This document shows, in pieces, positions 41,113 through 50,425 of a DNA stretch of 64,000 nucleotides (the stretch's first letter is position 1; each line of letters opens with the position of its first letter). The stretch spans positions 1-64,000 of the forward strand of contig CAIYPD010000012.1 of NCBI GenBank assembly GCA_903928075.1, written 5' to 3'. The translations under genes and the position numbers were made by a program. Source of the DNA: Candidatus Firestoneibacteriota bacterium (GTDB lineage Bacteria; Oederibacteriota; D2-FULL-39-29). Under the pieces are notes generated by a model. The model did no database searches and was not told where the DNA came from. It worked only from the letters and a program-made list of their open reading frames with translations.

Positions 41113-43722
41113 CTAACTAAAAATTTTAATATTTTCTCCGGCGTTTATTATTACCGGTTTTTTGAAAATAAGTCCGTCTCTATTTGAAACTTTATACCTT
41201 TTCTTCCCTTCAGCAACAGTAACCTCCTTTTGTTTTAAGCGTCCTAATCTTAGCAGTTTTAATTCCAGTTTCCCGCCAAGAACCGTAAGTTCTGCAGCAC
41301 TTTTTTTAATTTTTACTGTCCCCCAGGCACCCTCTACGGACCAGAAACATTTAAAGCAGCCTTTGACTTTAATTTTCGGGGCAAAGCCCAGCATCCCGTT
41401 GCGCATATCATATTCAAAGCCTGAAAGTGCAGGCAATAGAGAGTAGGAGGCCATCGAACGGGCATAATTAGAACCGCATTCAAATTCGTTCCAGGGATTC
41501 CTCTTTTTTCCATCATACCTGTCGCGGAGAGCCTTCGTTATCTCCAGGCCTTCTTTTACGAGTCCTTCCTGTATCATATGAGAAGCGACGGCATATTCAC
41601 AACCGTGAAAGGTCTCTTCGGCATAGGGCGCCGGCACAAACGGTTTTCTTTTACCTTTTGGATATTCAGCTATTACCGTGCCGGCTTCGTCATTTAAGCA
41701 GTATAAACGGCAAGGGTTAACAAAATCTCTCATGGACTTCTTAAAGTTATATTTATAAATAGAAGCGAGAGCTTTTTTTACCTGTTCTTTGTCAAATATA
41801 CTGCCGAGTCCGCAAAGGTTCGCATGCCACTCTGCCGCCACCTGATCAATACCGCAGCCTTCCCCTATCTGATACTTTATTTCCTTGTGCTCGTCATCCC
41901 AGTAGGCTTTGAGCGTGCCCGTTCCTATTAAAGTTTTTTCTTTACCCGAAAACTTATCCAGTATCTTTCTGTCGTTAAGATTAATATTTTGCTGATAATA
42001 CTCTCCGTTAAAAAGATATTTATCGGCATAAGCCCTGCCTTTCTCAAAAAGCCCAAGATATTCTGCCGCCGCGCGATAATCACCGAAGTACGCCGCCATT
42101 TCAGAGCCGGCTTTTAACGCCGCGAGGTAAAATCCCGAAAGCCAGGAATTAGGTCCGAAGAGTTCCATATCCAGAGTATGATGCTGCCTGCCCTCCAGTA
42201 TTCCGTCCTTGTCTTCGTCCCATTTGTCTTCGTTTGTTTTTGCCCAGGCAAATTCAATAGCTTTTTTTATTGCCGGCCAGTGACCCTTCAACCATTTATC
42301 ATCACCGGATATCTTCCAATCGCGGTATATCTTAATAACATCGCCAAACTGTCCGTCGGCACAAGGCCGAAAAAGCCCTCTTTTACTTCCGAGCGGGAGC
42401 TTTATGCGAAAGACCAGACCGCCGTCCTCTCTTTGATTATATTTGAAGTTAAGGTCCCGCATCGACCTTTCCAGTCCGGGAAACAGAAAGGGAAGTGCAT
42501 AAGCATAGTTCCATACATGCGTGCAGGAACCCTCACAGCAGCCCTCAGACGCATGACAGCCTTCAAAACTGTAGAAAGAGCCGTCCGGCAGACGGAGACA
42601 GGTCGCCGATTTCAGTATAGATATATTGGCTGAAACAGCATCAAGAACCGGTCCGGGAAGAGTTGAAGAAAAGAGAGCTTCTTTATATATCTTAGTTTGA
42701 CCAGAAAGCCGTTTCCACTCCTTCAGAGAGTAAAGCGCAGAAGCTTTAGCGTCTTTAAAGATTGAGGCATAATAATTCTTCCAGATTATAGGTTTTGCCG
42801 GTTTACAATTTCCTTTGCAAGCACAGTCCGGCTTGTCCCAGTAGTTCTCACGGTTAGGGTAGTTCCAGCTGATGATAAATTTTATAGTTTTCTTTTCTCC
42901 GGATTTAATACTTACCTTTCCTGCCAAAGTCGCATGATCTTCGGCTTTACACTTTTTTTCAACAGGATATATTCTGTTTTTTAACGGCCCAAAACTTGAA
43001 AAATCTTTCCAGAAAATTGTCAGATTGTCGAACCAGGTGCCCCGGTACCAATATTCCTGCCGGGAGACTTTCTTCGCGTCCGACGCAATACAAAGCTCAC
43101 CAAAATTAACATCTGTTTTTTTTAGTCCGTTTGAGCCGGCAGTTACAGTTGAAAACCCGTTTGTTTTTGAAAATCTATTTTGCGCGGCGCCGTATTTTGA
43201 CTGAGGATTCTTTATGGTTCCGGCAATTGTATAAGATATAGTATTTCCGGTATTATTCGTAATTTCAAACTCAAAAAAAGCAGAAGGAATTGAAGAATCT
43301 TTGCTGTTTGAGGGGATAAGCGGATTAAAGGCCGTTAGTTTTAATTTCCCGGGAAATTTAGAGCCAAAATATTCCAGAGTTGCAAAAGGATATTCACCGT
43401 TAAAAATGAGTTCCTCGAAATGAGGCAGGCCCGCCATAGTCATTCTTGCAGGGCCAAAACCTATACCCTGAAAATTTGTGCTGCCTTCGCCCTGGTACGG
43501 AGCGCTTAGATCGCTGTTTAGAACCCTTGCATCTAAAACCTTGCCGCGGGCCTCCGCTTTGACGGCAAAGTGGCTGAAACCATTCATACTTCCTCTTGCG
43601 GGCCTGTTAAATATTTCCCAATCAAGGAGCCGCCCGTTTCCGGCCAAGCCAATAGATCCCGAACCTATCCCGCCAAGCGGAAAAGATATCTGTGAAAGAT
43701 ATTCCTTTTTATACAACGCCAT
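41113..43722 (-). CDS. GH116-family glycoside hydrolase (GBA2/DUF608-like)
   Basis: 869 residues, no signal peptide. N-terminal beta-sandwich (FPLGGIGSGSIGLAGNGRLLDWEIFNRP, diagnostic of GBA2_N) and C-terminal alpha-barrel with GSCTHVWNYAYALPFLFPGLERSMRD, and HTLDMELFGPNSWLSGFYLAALKA, which carries the acid/base-type Asp. I could not place the nucleophile Glu with confidence: the segment after HVWNY has Ala, where I recall some members with Glu. Known activities: beta-glucosidase, beta-xylosidase, glucosylceramidase. Probably cytoplasmic. Confidence 0.85.
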   Translation of the reverse strand: MALYKKEYLSQISFPLGGIGSGSIGLAGNGRLLDWEIFNRPARGSMNGFSHFAVKAEARGKVLDARVLNSDLSAPYQGEGSTNFQGIGFGPARMTMAGLPHFEELIFNGEYPFATLEYFGSKFPGKLKLTAFNPLIPSNSKDSSIPSAFFEFEITNNTGNTISYTIAGTIKNPQSKYGAAQNRFSKTNGFSTVTAGSNGLKKTDVNFGELCIASDAKKVSRQEYWYRGTWFDNLTIFWKDFSSFGPLKNRIYPVEKKCKAEDHATLAGKVSIKSGEKKTIKFIISWNYPNRENYWDKPDCACKGNCKPAKPIIWKNYYASIFKDAKASALYSLKEWKRLSGQTKIYKEALFSSTLPGPVLDAVSANISILKSATCLRLPDGSFYSFEGCHASEGCCEGSCTHVWNYAYALPFLFPGLERSMRDLNFKYNQREDGGLVFRIKLPLGSKRGLFRPCADGQFGDVIKIYRDWKISGDDKWLKGHWPAIKKAIEFAWAKTNEDKWDEDKDGILEGRQHHTLDMELFGPNSWLSGFYLAALKAGSEMAAYFGDYRAAAEYLGLFEKGRAYADKYLFNGEYYQQNINLNDRKILDKFSGKEKTLIGTGTLKAYWDDEHKEIKYQIGEGCGIDQVAAEWHANLCGLGSIFDKEQVKKALASIYKYNFKKSMRDFVNPCRLYCLNDEAGTVIAEYPKGKRKPFVPAPYAEETFHGCEYAVASHMIQEGLVKEGLEITKALRDRYDGKKRNPWNEFECGSNYARSMASYSLLPALSGFEYDMRNGMLGFAPKIKVKGCFKCFWSVEGAWGTVKIKKSAAELTVLGGKLELKLLRLGRLKQKEVTVAEGKKRYKVSNRDGLIFKKPVIINAGENIKIFS

Positions 43723-43855
43723 GAAAATCCCGCCCCCTTAATATTTTTTCCCGAATAAAGCCGGAAAGCTGTATATCAATGTTTTATATTTTATATAATA
43801 TACCATGCGCAGAGCATTACAAACATTACAAACTTTAAGAACCTTATAAACTATC

Positions 43856-44974
43856 TTATATTATTTCTAATTCATCCTTCTTTGGCAGCGGCTCAAGTTT
43901 CGCCGAAGGCAGCGTCTGATACCAGAACGCAACCGAAGAAATATCGTCCTGTAACGGCAGATACCGCCCGTCATTTCTCCAGCCCAGAGCCTGGATGGTA
44001 ATCTTTAATTCTTTTTCAAAACGGATAGGGTCCATAATATGCCAGCGGTACATAGAAAATCTCTCCACAACTTGATTAAGCTTATCGGGTTTGTGCAGGG
44101 CCACTCCGGAATAAGGCGTTGTGAATTCGACATATTCCTTCTTCTCGTCGTGCACAAAACCATAGGAACCGCAGAAGTAATCCTCTGTCCCGGTCCCGCA
44201 GATAGTCGGAAACTCTTTATCTCCGTCCAGGAAAAACTTTATCTCACCCTCGCCCCACCAGCCGTTATTGTTAAGACCCCAGAACATATAGGTGCCGACA
44301 TAATGGCCTTTGCCTTTTACCCCGTCAAGAATGGTATAAACATCTTTATAGGGCAGGGGATTGGCCCGCCGGAACTGCGCATGAAAATATCCGGCATCCT
44401 CAGGAACCGCTGTAAGAGTATAATCTATCTGATAGTAAAGTGTAAACCCGCCCTCATTGCCCCCTTCCTTATATATCTTTTTTCTATCAACATCGGTATT
44501 TTCCACGGTTATCCTGCAACTCTTTTTAAATGGCATCTCCCAGTAAGAGTTAAGCCCGCTTGTCGGATTGACGCAAACAGGAAGAGAGGAGATTTGCCTG
44601 TATTTGCCCATAGGATTACAAAAAAAATCTCCGATGGGACACTCAACAGAAGGGTTTTTCTGCCCGTCCCAGTATATTCGAAGTATCGCAAACCGCCAGT
44701 GATTAAGCACCGGCGTGAGCCAGATATGCTGCACTGCTCCCGGTCCTTTAATATCTGCCAGGGTTACAGTCTCCCCTGCTTTAATCCTTATATAAGGAGA
44801 GACTTTCCAGCCCTGCCCGAGCCCTCTCGCCGCCAGCTTCGCCGTTCCTTCCGTTGACATTCCGCCTTTTCCCTTTGCGCCGTCAAAATTTTCCGGACTT
44901 ATTGACCTGGTCTTGGCATCCGAAAGCCTTGAAAGATTTCCCAGGTTCATACCCAAGCCGTTGAATTTCTCCAT
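43856..44974 (-). CDS. GH172/DUF2961-family glycoside hydrolase
   Basis: 372 residues. It carries the family core IKGPGAVQHIWLT, FFCNPMGKYRQISSLPVCVNP (usual GMNSYW block as GLNSYWEMPF), EGEIKFFLDGD and GTGTEDYFCGSYGF, where the Glu is a known catalytic residue. Characterised GH172 enzymes act on D-arabinofuranosides or D-fructofuranosides. No signal peptide. AGGAGG before the ATG, 11 bases after lacI. The 133-base gap to GH116 has no visible promoter. Confidence 0.85.
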   Translation of the reverse strand: MEKFNGLGMNLGNLSRLSDAKTRSISPENFDGAKGKGGMSTEGTAKLAARGLGQGWKVSPYIRIKAGETVTLADIKGPGAVQHIWLTPVLNHWRFAILRIYWDGQKNPSVECPIGDFFCNPMGKYRQISSLPVCVNPTSGLNSYWEMPFKKSCRITVENTDVDRKKIYKEGGNEGGFTLYYQIDYTLTAVPEDAGYFHAQFRRANPLPYKDVYTILDGVKGKGHYVGTYMFWGLNNNGWWGEGEIKFFLDGDKEFPTICGTGTEDYFCGSYGFVHDEKKEYVEFTTPYSGVALHKPDKLNQVVERFSMYRWHIMDPIRFEKELKITIQALGWRNDGRYLPLQDDISSVAFWYQTLPSAKLEPLPKKDELEII

Positions 44975-44985
44975 TTTAACTCCTC

Positions 44986-46002
44986 CTATTCTTTCACTGA
45001 AAGTATTTGTATGGAACTTCTTTCTACCATTTTTACGGGAATTATTACTTTCTCTTCTTTTCCGCCGCCGATTATTTTCAAGATAATTTCCGCCGCTTTT
45101 TCACCGATATTTTTGGCATTCTGGTTTACACTGGTTATGGCGGGTTCTCCGTACCTGGAGAGGTCGGTCTCATCAAACTCAAGCAGAGAGATATCCGCGG
45201 GGATATTAAGCCCATTTTTTCTTATAGAAAGAACCGCTCCCAAACCTAAAAAATTATTAGCCGCAAATACCGCAGTAGGCTTGTTTTTTAGTTTCAAAAA
45301 TAATTCCATACCCTTTTCCCCTGACTCCCGGTCAAATCCCAGATTTAACTCCAGCTCCGGGAAATATTTAATCTTATTTTCGCTCAAAGCATCATAATAA
45401 CCTTTTTTGCGGTCCCGGTTACTGCTTGAATCTTCCCGCCCTCCGAGAAAGCCTATCCGTCTGTGCCCTCTTTCAATAAAATATTGGACGGCCTGTTTTG
45501 CGCCGTTATAATTATCGCTCACTACATAACTGCAATTAAGGCCCCGCACATACCTGTCAATAAATACAAAAGGAAATTCTTTTTTGTTCAACCTCGCAAA
45601 ATTGCCGTCTTCAAACCCCGAAGGACAAATAATCATCCCTTCCACTCTTTTGGCAAGCAGAAGATTTATGCATTTAGCTTCAGTGTCCAGTTGTTCGTCG
45701 GTATTGCATAATATCATGAGATAATTTTTCGCATCAAGATACTTTTCTGCGCTTCTTGCGATTTCCGCAAAAAACGGGTTGGTAATATCCGGAACAATTA
45801 CTCCTATGGTTTTGGTCTTTCTTGATTGGAGGCTCTTTGCCAGGTCATCCGGCTGAAAATCTTGGGCACGGGAAATACGCAATACTTTTTCGGCGGTTTT
45901 TGAGCTTATCCGTATTTTCTTATAATTGCCGGATAAGACCCGCGAGACCGTAGTCCTGGAAACCCCGGCCAGTTCAGCTATATCTTTCATTGTAGTTTTC
46001 AT
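44986..46002 (-). CDS. LacI-family transcriptional regulator
   Basis: 338 residues. HTH TMKDIAELAGVSRTTVSRVLSGN, hinge PDDLAKSLQSRKTKTIGVIVPDI, then a periplasmic-binding-protein-like sugar sensor. First gene of the sugar operon. A perfect operator-like palindrome covers its own transcription start, so autoregulation of the whole operon is likely. Confidence 0.93.
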   Translation of the reverse strand: MKTTMKDIAELAGVSRTTVSRVLSGNYKKIRISSKTAEKVLRISRAQDFQPDDLAKSLQSRKTKTIGVIVPDITNPFFAEIARSAEKYLDAKNYLMILCNTDEQLDTEAKCINLLLAKRVEGMIICPSGFEDGNFARLNKKEFPFVFIDRYVRGLNCSYVVSDNYNGAKQAVQYFIERGHRRIGFLGGREDSSSNRDRKKGYYDALSENKIKYFPELELNLGFDRESGEKGMELFLKLKNKPTAVFAANNFLGLGAVLSIRKNGLNIPADISLLEFDETDLSRYGEPAITSVNQNAKNIGEKAAEIILKIIGGGKEEKVIIPVKMVERSSIQILSVKE

Positions 46003-46008
46003 AATTAT

Positions 46009-46026
46009 TGCTCACTCGCATGAGCA
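46009..46026. promoter_or_regulatory. LacI-type operator
   Basis: TGCTCA-ctcgca-TGAGCA, perfect six-base arms, placed between the -10 and the lacI start codon. Symmetric half-sites facing a central CG-containing core are typical for LacI-family sites. Confidence 0.75.
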
Positions 46027-46031
46027 TTAGT

Positions 46032-46060
46032 ATTTTATAACAGAATTCCAAAATAGTCAA
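46032..46060 (-). promoter_or_regulatory. Promoter of the lacI/GH172/GH116/fucI operon
   Basis: Minus strand -35 TTGACT (46055-46060), 17-base spacer, -10 TAAAAT (46032-46037). Confidence 0.7.
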
Positions 46061-46232
46061 TCTTCTTTGTTCTGCTTTTCAAATACTATGAAATACCTTA
46101 AAGATAAAGCCTGTTTGATGACATCCGCAGCATACAATCCTGCTTATCCCTGTTTTTTTCATACTTAAAGCGTAGAAATATGGTAAAATGTTTCTGCTTT
46201 AATAGTAAAAGTAAATACTACACGGAGCTACC

Positions 46233-47411
46233 ATGAAAGGCAGATTTCTCGGCAGAATAGAGTTCGAAAAAGAAGAATCCGGATTTTTGGCATCCTATGC
46301 GATGAAAAGCAAGGACTCTGCCGGCAGGGAGAACCTCGAAGAGGAGCATAATTTAAGGTCCTGCTTTCAAAGGGATAGGGATAGAATTGTTCACTGCAAT
46401 GCTTTTCGGCGCATGGAATACAAAACACAGGTATTTGTTATACATGAGGGAGATTATTACAGGACCCGGCTTACCCATACAATGGAAGTCGCTCAAATCG
46501 CCAGGTCTTTGGCAAGAAACTTACGGTTAAATGAAGATCTTACCGAAGCCATAGCTCTTGCCCACGATTTAGGTCATACACCTTTTGGCCATTCCGGCGA
46601 AGAAGTTTTAAACAGGCTAATGAAAAACCATGGCGGGTTTGAGCATAACCAGCAGAGTCTAAGAATTGTACGCAAACTTGAAAAACGTTACCCGGGATTT
46701 AGCGGTTTAAATCTCACGGCTGAAGTCCTGGAAGGCCTGGACAAGCATAATACCGAATATGACAAATCCTCTTCCACCGGTTCGTTCGGTACGCTTGAAG
46801 CGCAGATTGTAAATCTCTCTGACGAAATAGCTTACCATACTCATGATCTGGATGACGGAATTAAATCAAAATTAATCAGTCTGGAGGATTTGACAGACAT
46901 AAAAATCTGCAGGGAAGTGCTCGAACGCATCGGTAACGGCAACAAGGACGAGGTTGAAGTTAAAAGATATCAGATGGTCAAATTTCTTATCAACGGCTTC
47001 TGCAAGGACTTGATAGAGCAAGCGCTTATTAATATAGACAAAATAAATATAAAGAGCGTAGGAGATGTAAGAAAGGCAAAATCAAAAATAATTACCTTCA
47101 CAAAAAAAATGGAAGCAAAAAAAACCGAGTTGAGAAATTTCTTATATGCCCGTCTCTACAAACATTTCAAAGTCGTTAGAATGGAAGTTAAATACCAGAC
47201 TATTCTTGAGCAATTATTTGATAAATATACAAAATATTTTGAACATAATCCTGCTAAGAAAAAATACAGTATGCTGCCGCAGGACATTAGAAGCAAAGTT
47301 GACAAACAGGATGATATGTATAGAGTGGTCTGCGACCATATTGCCAGTATGACCGACAGTTACGCTCTGGAAGAATATAAAAAATTGTTTGACCCTGATG
47401 AAAAAGTCTAA
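46233..47411 (+). CDS. dgt: dGTP triphosphohydrolase-like HD protein
   Basis: 392 residues. HD motif residues RRMEYKTQVF, RTRLTHTMEVAQIAR, ALAHDLGHTPFGHSGE and the late Asp in VNLSDEIAYHTHDLDDG. It splits dNTPs into nucleoside and triphosphate. GGAG lies at the start. The N-terminal 30 residues (SFLASYAMKSKDSAGR) match the usual 'LAPYA..S..S.GR' of bacterial dGTPases. Confidence 0.93.
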   Translation: MKGRFLGRIEFEKEESGFLASYAMKSKDSAGRENLEEEHNLRSCFQRDRDRIVHCNAFRRMEYKTQVFVIHEGDYYRTRLTHTMEVAQIARSLARNLRLNEDLTEAIALAHDLGHTPFGHSGEEVLNRLMKNHGGFEHNQQSLRIVRKLEKRYPGFSGLNLTAEVLEGLDKHNTEYDKSSSTGSFGTLEAQIVNLSDEIAYHTHDLDDGIKSKLISLEDLTDIKICREVLERIGNGNKDEVEVKRYQMVKFLINGFCKDLIEQALINIDKINIKSVGDVRKAKSKIITFTKKMEAKKTELRNFLYARLYKHFKVVRMEVKYQTILEQLFDKYTKYFEHNPAKKKYSMLPQDIRSKVDKQDDMYRVVCDHIASMTDSYALEEYKKLFDPDEKV

Positions 47412-47490
47412 GGGAATCCGGGAGAGTTGAGCGAAGTCTAAATATCTATCCATATCCTTCGCGAAATCCGCCTGGGCGGAAAGGAGAAAT

Positions 47491-48156
47491 ATGCTAACAG
47501 TGGTAACCGCGGAAATAACGGCTGAAACAGGAGTCAGCACAGGACTGATAGGAAAAATAATAGGTATTCTTGCAGGATTTATTGTTTCGGCAATCTCCAC
47601 TATGGGCTACTCGGGAATAGTCCTTATGATGGCAATAGAATCTGCCTGCATACCGCTTCCATCAGAAATAATAATGCCCTTTTCCGGCTACCTTGTAGCA
47701 AAAGGTCAATTTACCCTCTTTTGGGTTTCTTTTGCAGGCGCACTCGGCTGCCTGGTCGGCTCCATTCCCACCTATTATGTCGGGCTTTTCGGAGGCCGGC
47801 CGCTCCTTGAAAAATACGGGAAATATGTACTTATTTCAAAACACGATATGGAGGTTGCCGACAAGTTTTTTGCAAAATACGGCGACCTGGCAACCTTTAT
47901 AAGCAGGCTTCTTCCTGTTGTTCGAACCTTCATCTCTCTTCCTTCCGGAATTGCCAAAACCAACTTCCCGAAGTTCTGCCTCTATACTTTCCTGGGCTCC
48001 TTTGTCTGGTGCTGGTTCTTAGCCTGGGTAGGCTTAAAAATGGGCGAAAACTGGAACACCCTGGGAGTCTATTTTCATAAGTTTGACGCAGTAATCGGTA
48101 TCTTACTTCTTGCCGGAGCAATTTGGTACATCCGCAGGCATCTTAAACAGAAATAG
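47491..48156 (+). CDS. DedA-family membrane protein
   Basis: 221 residues with about five membrane segments. Conserved ESACIPLPSEIIMPFSGYL and ISRLLPVVRTFISLPSGIAKTNFPKF are DedA hallmarks. The family includes undecaprenyl-phosphate and phosphatidylethanolamine flippases. AAAGGAG precedes the ATG. Separated from dgt by 79 bases containing no clear terminator. Confidence 0.9.
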   Translation: MLTVVTAEITAETGVSTGLIGKIIGILAGFIVSAISTMGYSGIVLMMAIESACIPLPSEIIMPFSGYLVAKGQFTLFWVSFAGALGCLVGSIPTYYVGLFGGRPLLEKYGKYVLISKHDMEVADKFFAKYGDLATFISRLLPVVRTFISLPSGIAKTNFPKFCLYTFLGSFVWCWFLAWVGLKMGENWNTLGVYFHKFDAVIGILLLAGAIWYIRRHLKQK

Positions 48157-48312
48157 CAAGTATTTACAAATGACAAAGTACAATATATGATAAGCAGTTA
48201 TAAGCTATCGCTGATATATATTAAATACATTTTTGGAAGGCGGAGTATTTTCCGCCAACATTATTTTGTACTTTGTCCTTCGTACTTTGTACTTATCTTT
48301 TAGGAGGGTTTT
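48157..48312 (+). repeat. dedA-gltX gap with dispersed GTACTTTGTACTT repeat
   Basis: Contains gacaaagtacaat (about 48170) and, inverted, TTGTACTTTGTCCTTCGTACTTTGTACTT-like sequence (about 48266-48294), the same arrangement as ahead of atpE. A GGCGGA/TCCGCC hairpin (about 48239-48256) may terminate dedA. AGGAGG for gltX follows. Confidence 0.45.
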
Positions 48313-49704
48313 GTGGTTACAGTAAGATTTGCGCCTTCCCCTACGGGAAATCTTCATATAGGCGGGGCAAGGACAGCTCTTTTTAATTATCTTTTCGCAA
48401 AAAATCAAAAAGGCAAGCTTATCCTGAGAATTGAGGATACCGATAAAGAAAGATCAAAAAAAGAATACGAAGAAAATATTTTTGCCTCTATGAAGTGGCT
48501 GGGGTTGGAATGGGATGAAGTGTACAGACAGTCAGAACGGATGGAGATTTACAAAGAATACGCAAAAAAAATGGAAACCTCCGGCCACACCTACAGATGC
48601 TACTGCACCAAAGAAGAATTGGACCAAAAAAGAAAAATCTACGAAAAATTGAAAAAGCCTTATAAATATGACGGCACCTGCAGAAAGCTGCCCGCAGAAG
48701 ATCTTTCAAAAAAAGAAAATGAAGGCAGGCCCTATGTAGTCCGCTTTAAGATGCCGCTTACCGGTCAAACCATCTTAAATGATCTGGTAAGAGGGAAAAT
48801 AACCTTTGAAAACACCGAACTTGACGATATTATTATCTCGCGCACCGACGGCATACCCACCTATAATTTTTGTGTGGTTGTAGATGACGCCTTAATGCAA
48901 GTCACCCACATTATACGCGGGGAAGACCATATCAGCAACACCCCGAGACAGATTCAGCTCTATACGGCTATGGGTTTTAAACTCCCTGAGTTTGCGCACA
49001 TTCCCTTAATTCTCGCAAGCGATAAATCCCGGCTCTCCAAACGCGCAGGAGCAGCAGCGGTTACGGAATACAAGGAGGAAGGCTACCTGCCTATAGCCAT
49101 AGTAAATTTTCTTGCCTTACTGGGCTGTTCTTACAGCGCTACCGAAGAAATATTTCCTTTAAGTGAGATTATTAACCGCTTTGCTTTAAAGAATGTTAAC
49201 AAAAGCCCTGCCATCTTTGATTTTACAAAACTTGATTACTTAAACGGCTATTACATCCGGCAAAAAACCGAAGCGGAGATTGCCGTCCTGGTGAGGCCCT
49301 TCCTTCTTAATGCCGGAATAACTCCGGATGAGTCACTGCTGTTAAAAGTGGTTAAACTCGAGAAGGAACGCCTTAAAAAGCTAACGGATATTACGGATGC
49401 AAAGTATTTCTTTACAGAGGTCACCGAATACGACACCGCCGGCATGGAAAAGCATTTTAAAGACCCCTTAAAGATTGAACTCTTTAAGAAGTTCCGAGGG
49501 GAAATTGCAGGGATAGATTTTAAAACGGTAGAACTGGAAGCCTTTACAAGAAGCTTTGCCGAAAAAAACGGGAAAAAACTCGGAGAACTCGTCCATCCGG
49601 TCCGGCTTGCACTGACGGGAAAACTTATCTCACCGGGACTCTTTGAAGTAATGGAAGTGCTCGGGAAGGATGTTTGTCTGAAAAGATTGGGAAAAATAGT
49701 GTAA
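48313..49704 (+). CDS. gltX: Glutamyl-tRNA synthetase
   Basis: 463 residues from a GTG start placed after AGGAGG. HIGH motif FAPSPTGNLHIGGARTALFN, KMSKS-type loop SDKSRLSKRAGAAAV. Class I synthetase charging tRNA-Glu (and tRNA-Gln in organisms with the GatCAB pathway). Discontinuous Zn-site-like cysteines CYC occur at about residue 97-99. Confidence 0.96.
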   Translation: MVTVRFAPSPTGNLHIGGARTALFNYLFAKNQKGKLILRIEDTDKERSKKEYEENIFASMKWLGLEWDEVYRQSERMEIYKEYAKKMETSGHTYRCYCTKEELDQKRKIYEKLKKPYKYDGTCRKLPAEDLSKKENEGRPYVVRFKMPLTGQTILNDLVRGKITFENTELDDIIISRTDGIPTYNFCVVVDDALMQVTHIIRGEDHISNTPRQIQLYTAMGFKLPEFAHIPLILASDKSRLSKRAGAAAVTEYKEEGYLPIAIVNFLALLGCSYSATEEIFPLSEIINRFALKNVNKSPAIFDFTKLDYLNGYYIRQKTEAEIAVLVRPFLLNAGITPDESLLLKVVKLEKERLKKLTDITDAKYFFTEVTEYDTAGMEKHFKDPLKIELFKKFRGEIAGIDFKTVELEAFTRSFAEKNGKKLGELVHPVRLALTGKLISPGLFEVMEVLGKDVCLKRLGKIV

Positions 49705-49762
49705 TTTTGGGTTTTTTACCAGGCTTATGCCGGTGTTAAAATTATATATTGTTTTACGCTTT

Positions 49763-49829
49763 GGTTGTCTTCACCCGACTTCGTCGGTGCTAACATTATT
49801 ATAGTCTTACACTAAGGTCGTTAGAAAAA
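49763..49829. repeat. 67-bp dispersed repeat, copy A
   Basis: Matches 54025-54091 over the same 67-base length, ending in TTAGAAAAA directly before a terminator hairpin. Holds the stem CACCCGACTTCGTCGGTG. A more degenerate unit precedes it (about 49725-49762), giving an approximately 53-base tandem period. Confidence 0.65.
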
Positions 49830-49831
49830 GA

Positions 49832-49863
49832 AAAGCCCGGCTGAAATTAATCAACCGGGCTTT
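49832..49863 (-). terminator. Terminator of the cold shock gene
   Basis: AAAGCCCGG ... CCGGGCTTT, nine-base stem. On the minus strand it is followed by TTTTCTTTTT. It may also stop gltX read-through on the plus strand. Confidence 0.75.
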
Positions 49864-49876
49864 AAGTTTTTGAAGT

Positions 49877-50077
49877 TTAGAGTTTCACTACTTTAGTAGC
49901 TTGCTCGCCTTTAGGGCCGTTTTCGATCTCGAATTCGACTTCCTGGCCTTCACTTAAGGTTTTGAATCCATCTCCCTGAATCGCAGTGTGATGTACGAAT
50001 ACATCCTTACCGGACTCCGGGGTAATGAAACCATAACCCTTCTGGTCGTTAAACCATTTCACTTTTCCCTTCGCCAT
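49877..50077 (-). CDS. csp: Cold shock protein (CspA family)
   Basis: 66 residues. RNP1-type KGYGFITPE and RNP2-type DVFVHHTAI with KWFNDQ at the start: the standard single-domain nucleic-acid chaperone. A long structured leader and strong promoter are typical of this family. Confidence 0.97.
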   Translation of the reverse strand: MAKGKVKWFNDQKGYGFITPESGKDVFVHHTAIQGDGFKTLSEGQEVEFEIENGPKGEQATKVVKL

Positions 50078-50128
50078 TTCCTATATCACTTCCTTTTGTG
50101 TTAGATTGTACAAACAAGAAAACCGCCC

Positions 50129-50144
50129 GGAGAAAATTTTCTCC
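50129..50144 (-). promoter_or_regulatory. Palindrome in the csp mRNA leader
   Basis: GGAGAAAATTTTCTCC, a perfect 16-base palindrome, flanked by CCGC and GCGG arms (50123-50126 and 50147-50150). Lies in the roughly 96-base leader. Cold shock leaders often fold differently with temperature; a switch here is inference. Confidence 0.5.
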
Positions 50145-50179
50145 TTGCGGTCGAAAATTGTTCTTTGCTGTACTAAGTT

Positions 50180-50208
50180 ATTATACACTATATATTCTAA
50201 TTTTGCAA
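50180..50208 (-). promoter_or_regulatory. csp promoter
   Basis: Minus strand -35 TTGCAA (50203-50208), 17-base spacer, -10 TATAAT (50180-50185). The rest of the 348-base gap (50209-50366) shows no gene or clear signal. Confidence 0.7.
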
Positions 50209-50366
50209 CCCCCCTCAATTATTTTTAGCCCTATAAACGCTGAAAATTCATCAAAAACACCATTAGTAGTGCTATTTTAATGCCATATATCAAGCGGTGG
50301 TATGACGATTTATTTGATTATTTTCAGATAAAACACACTTTTCGCCATTTAATTTTAAAAAGTTAA

Positions 50367-50393
50367 AGGCGCGGGACTTTTTTTCCCGCGCCT
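50367..50393 (-). terminator. Terminator of the SPFH/NfeD operon
   Basis: AGGCGCGGGA ... TCCCGCGCCT, ten-base perfect stem, then TTAACTTTTT on the minus strand. Confidence 0.8.
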
Positions 50394-50425
50394 GAAAACT
50401 TTTCTTTCACGCGCATAAGAATTAC

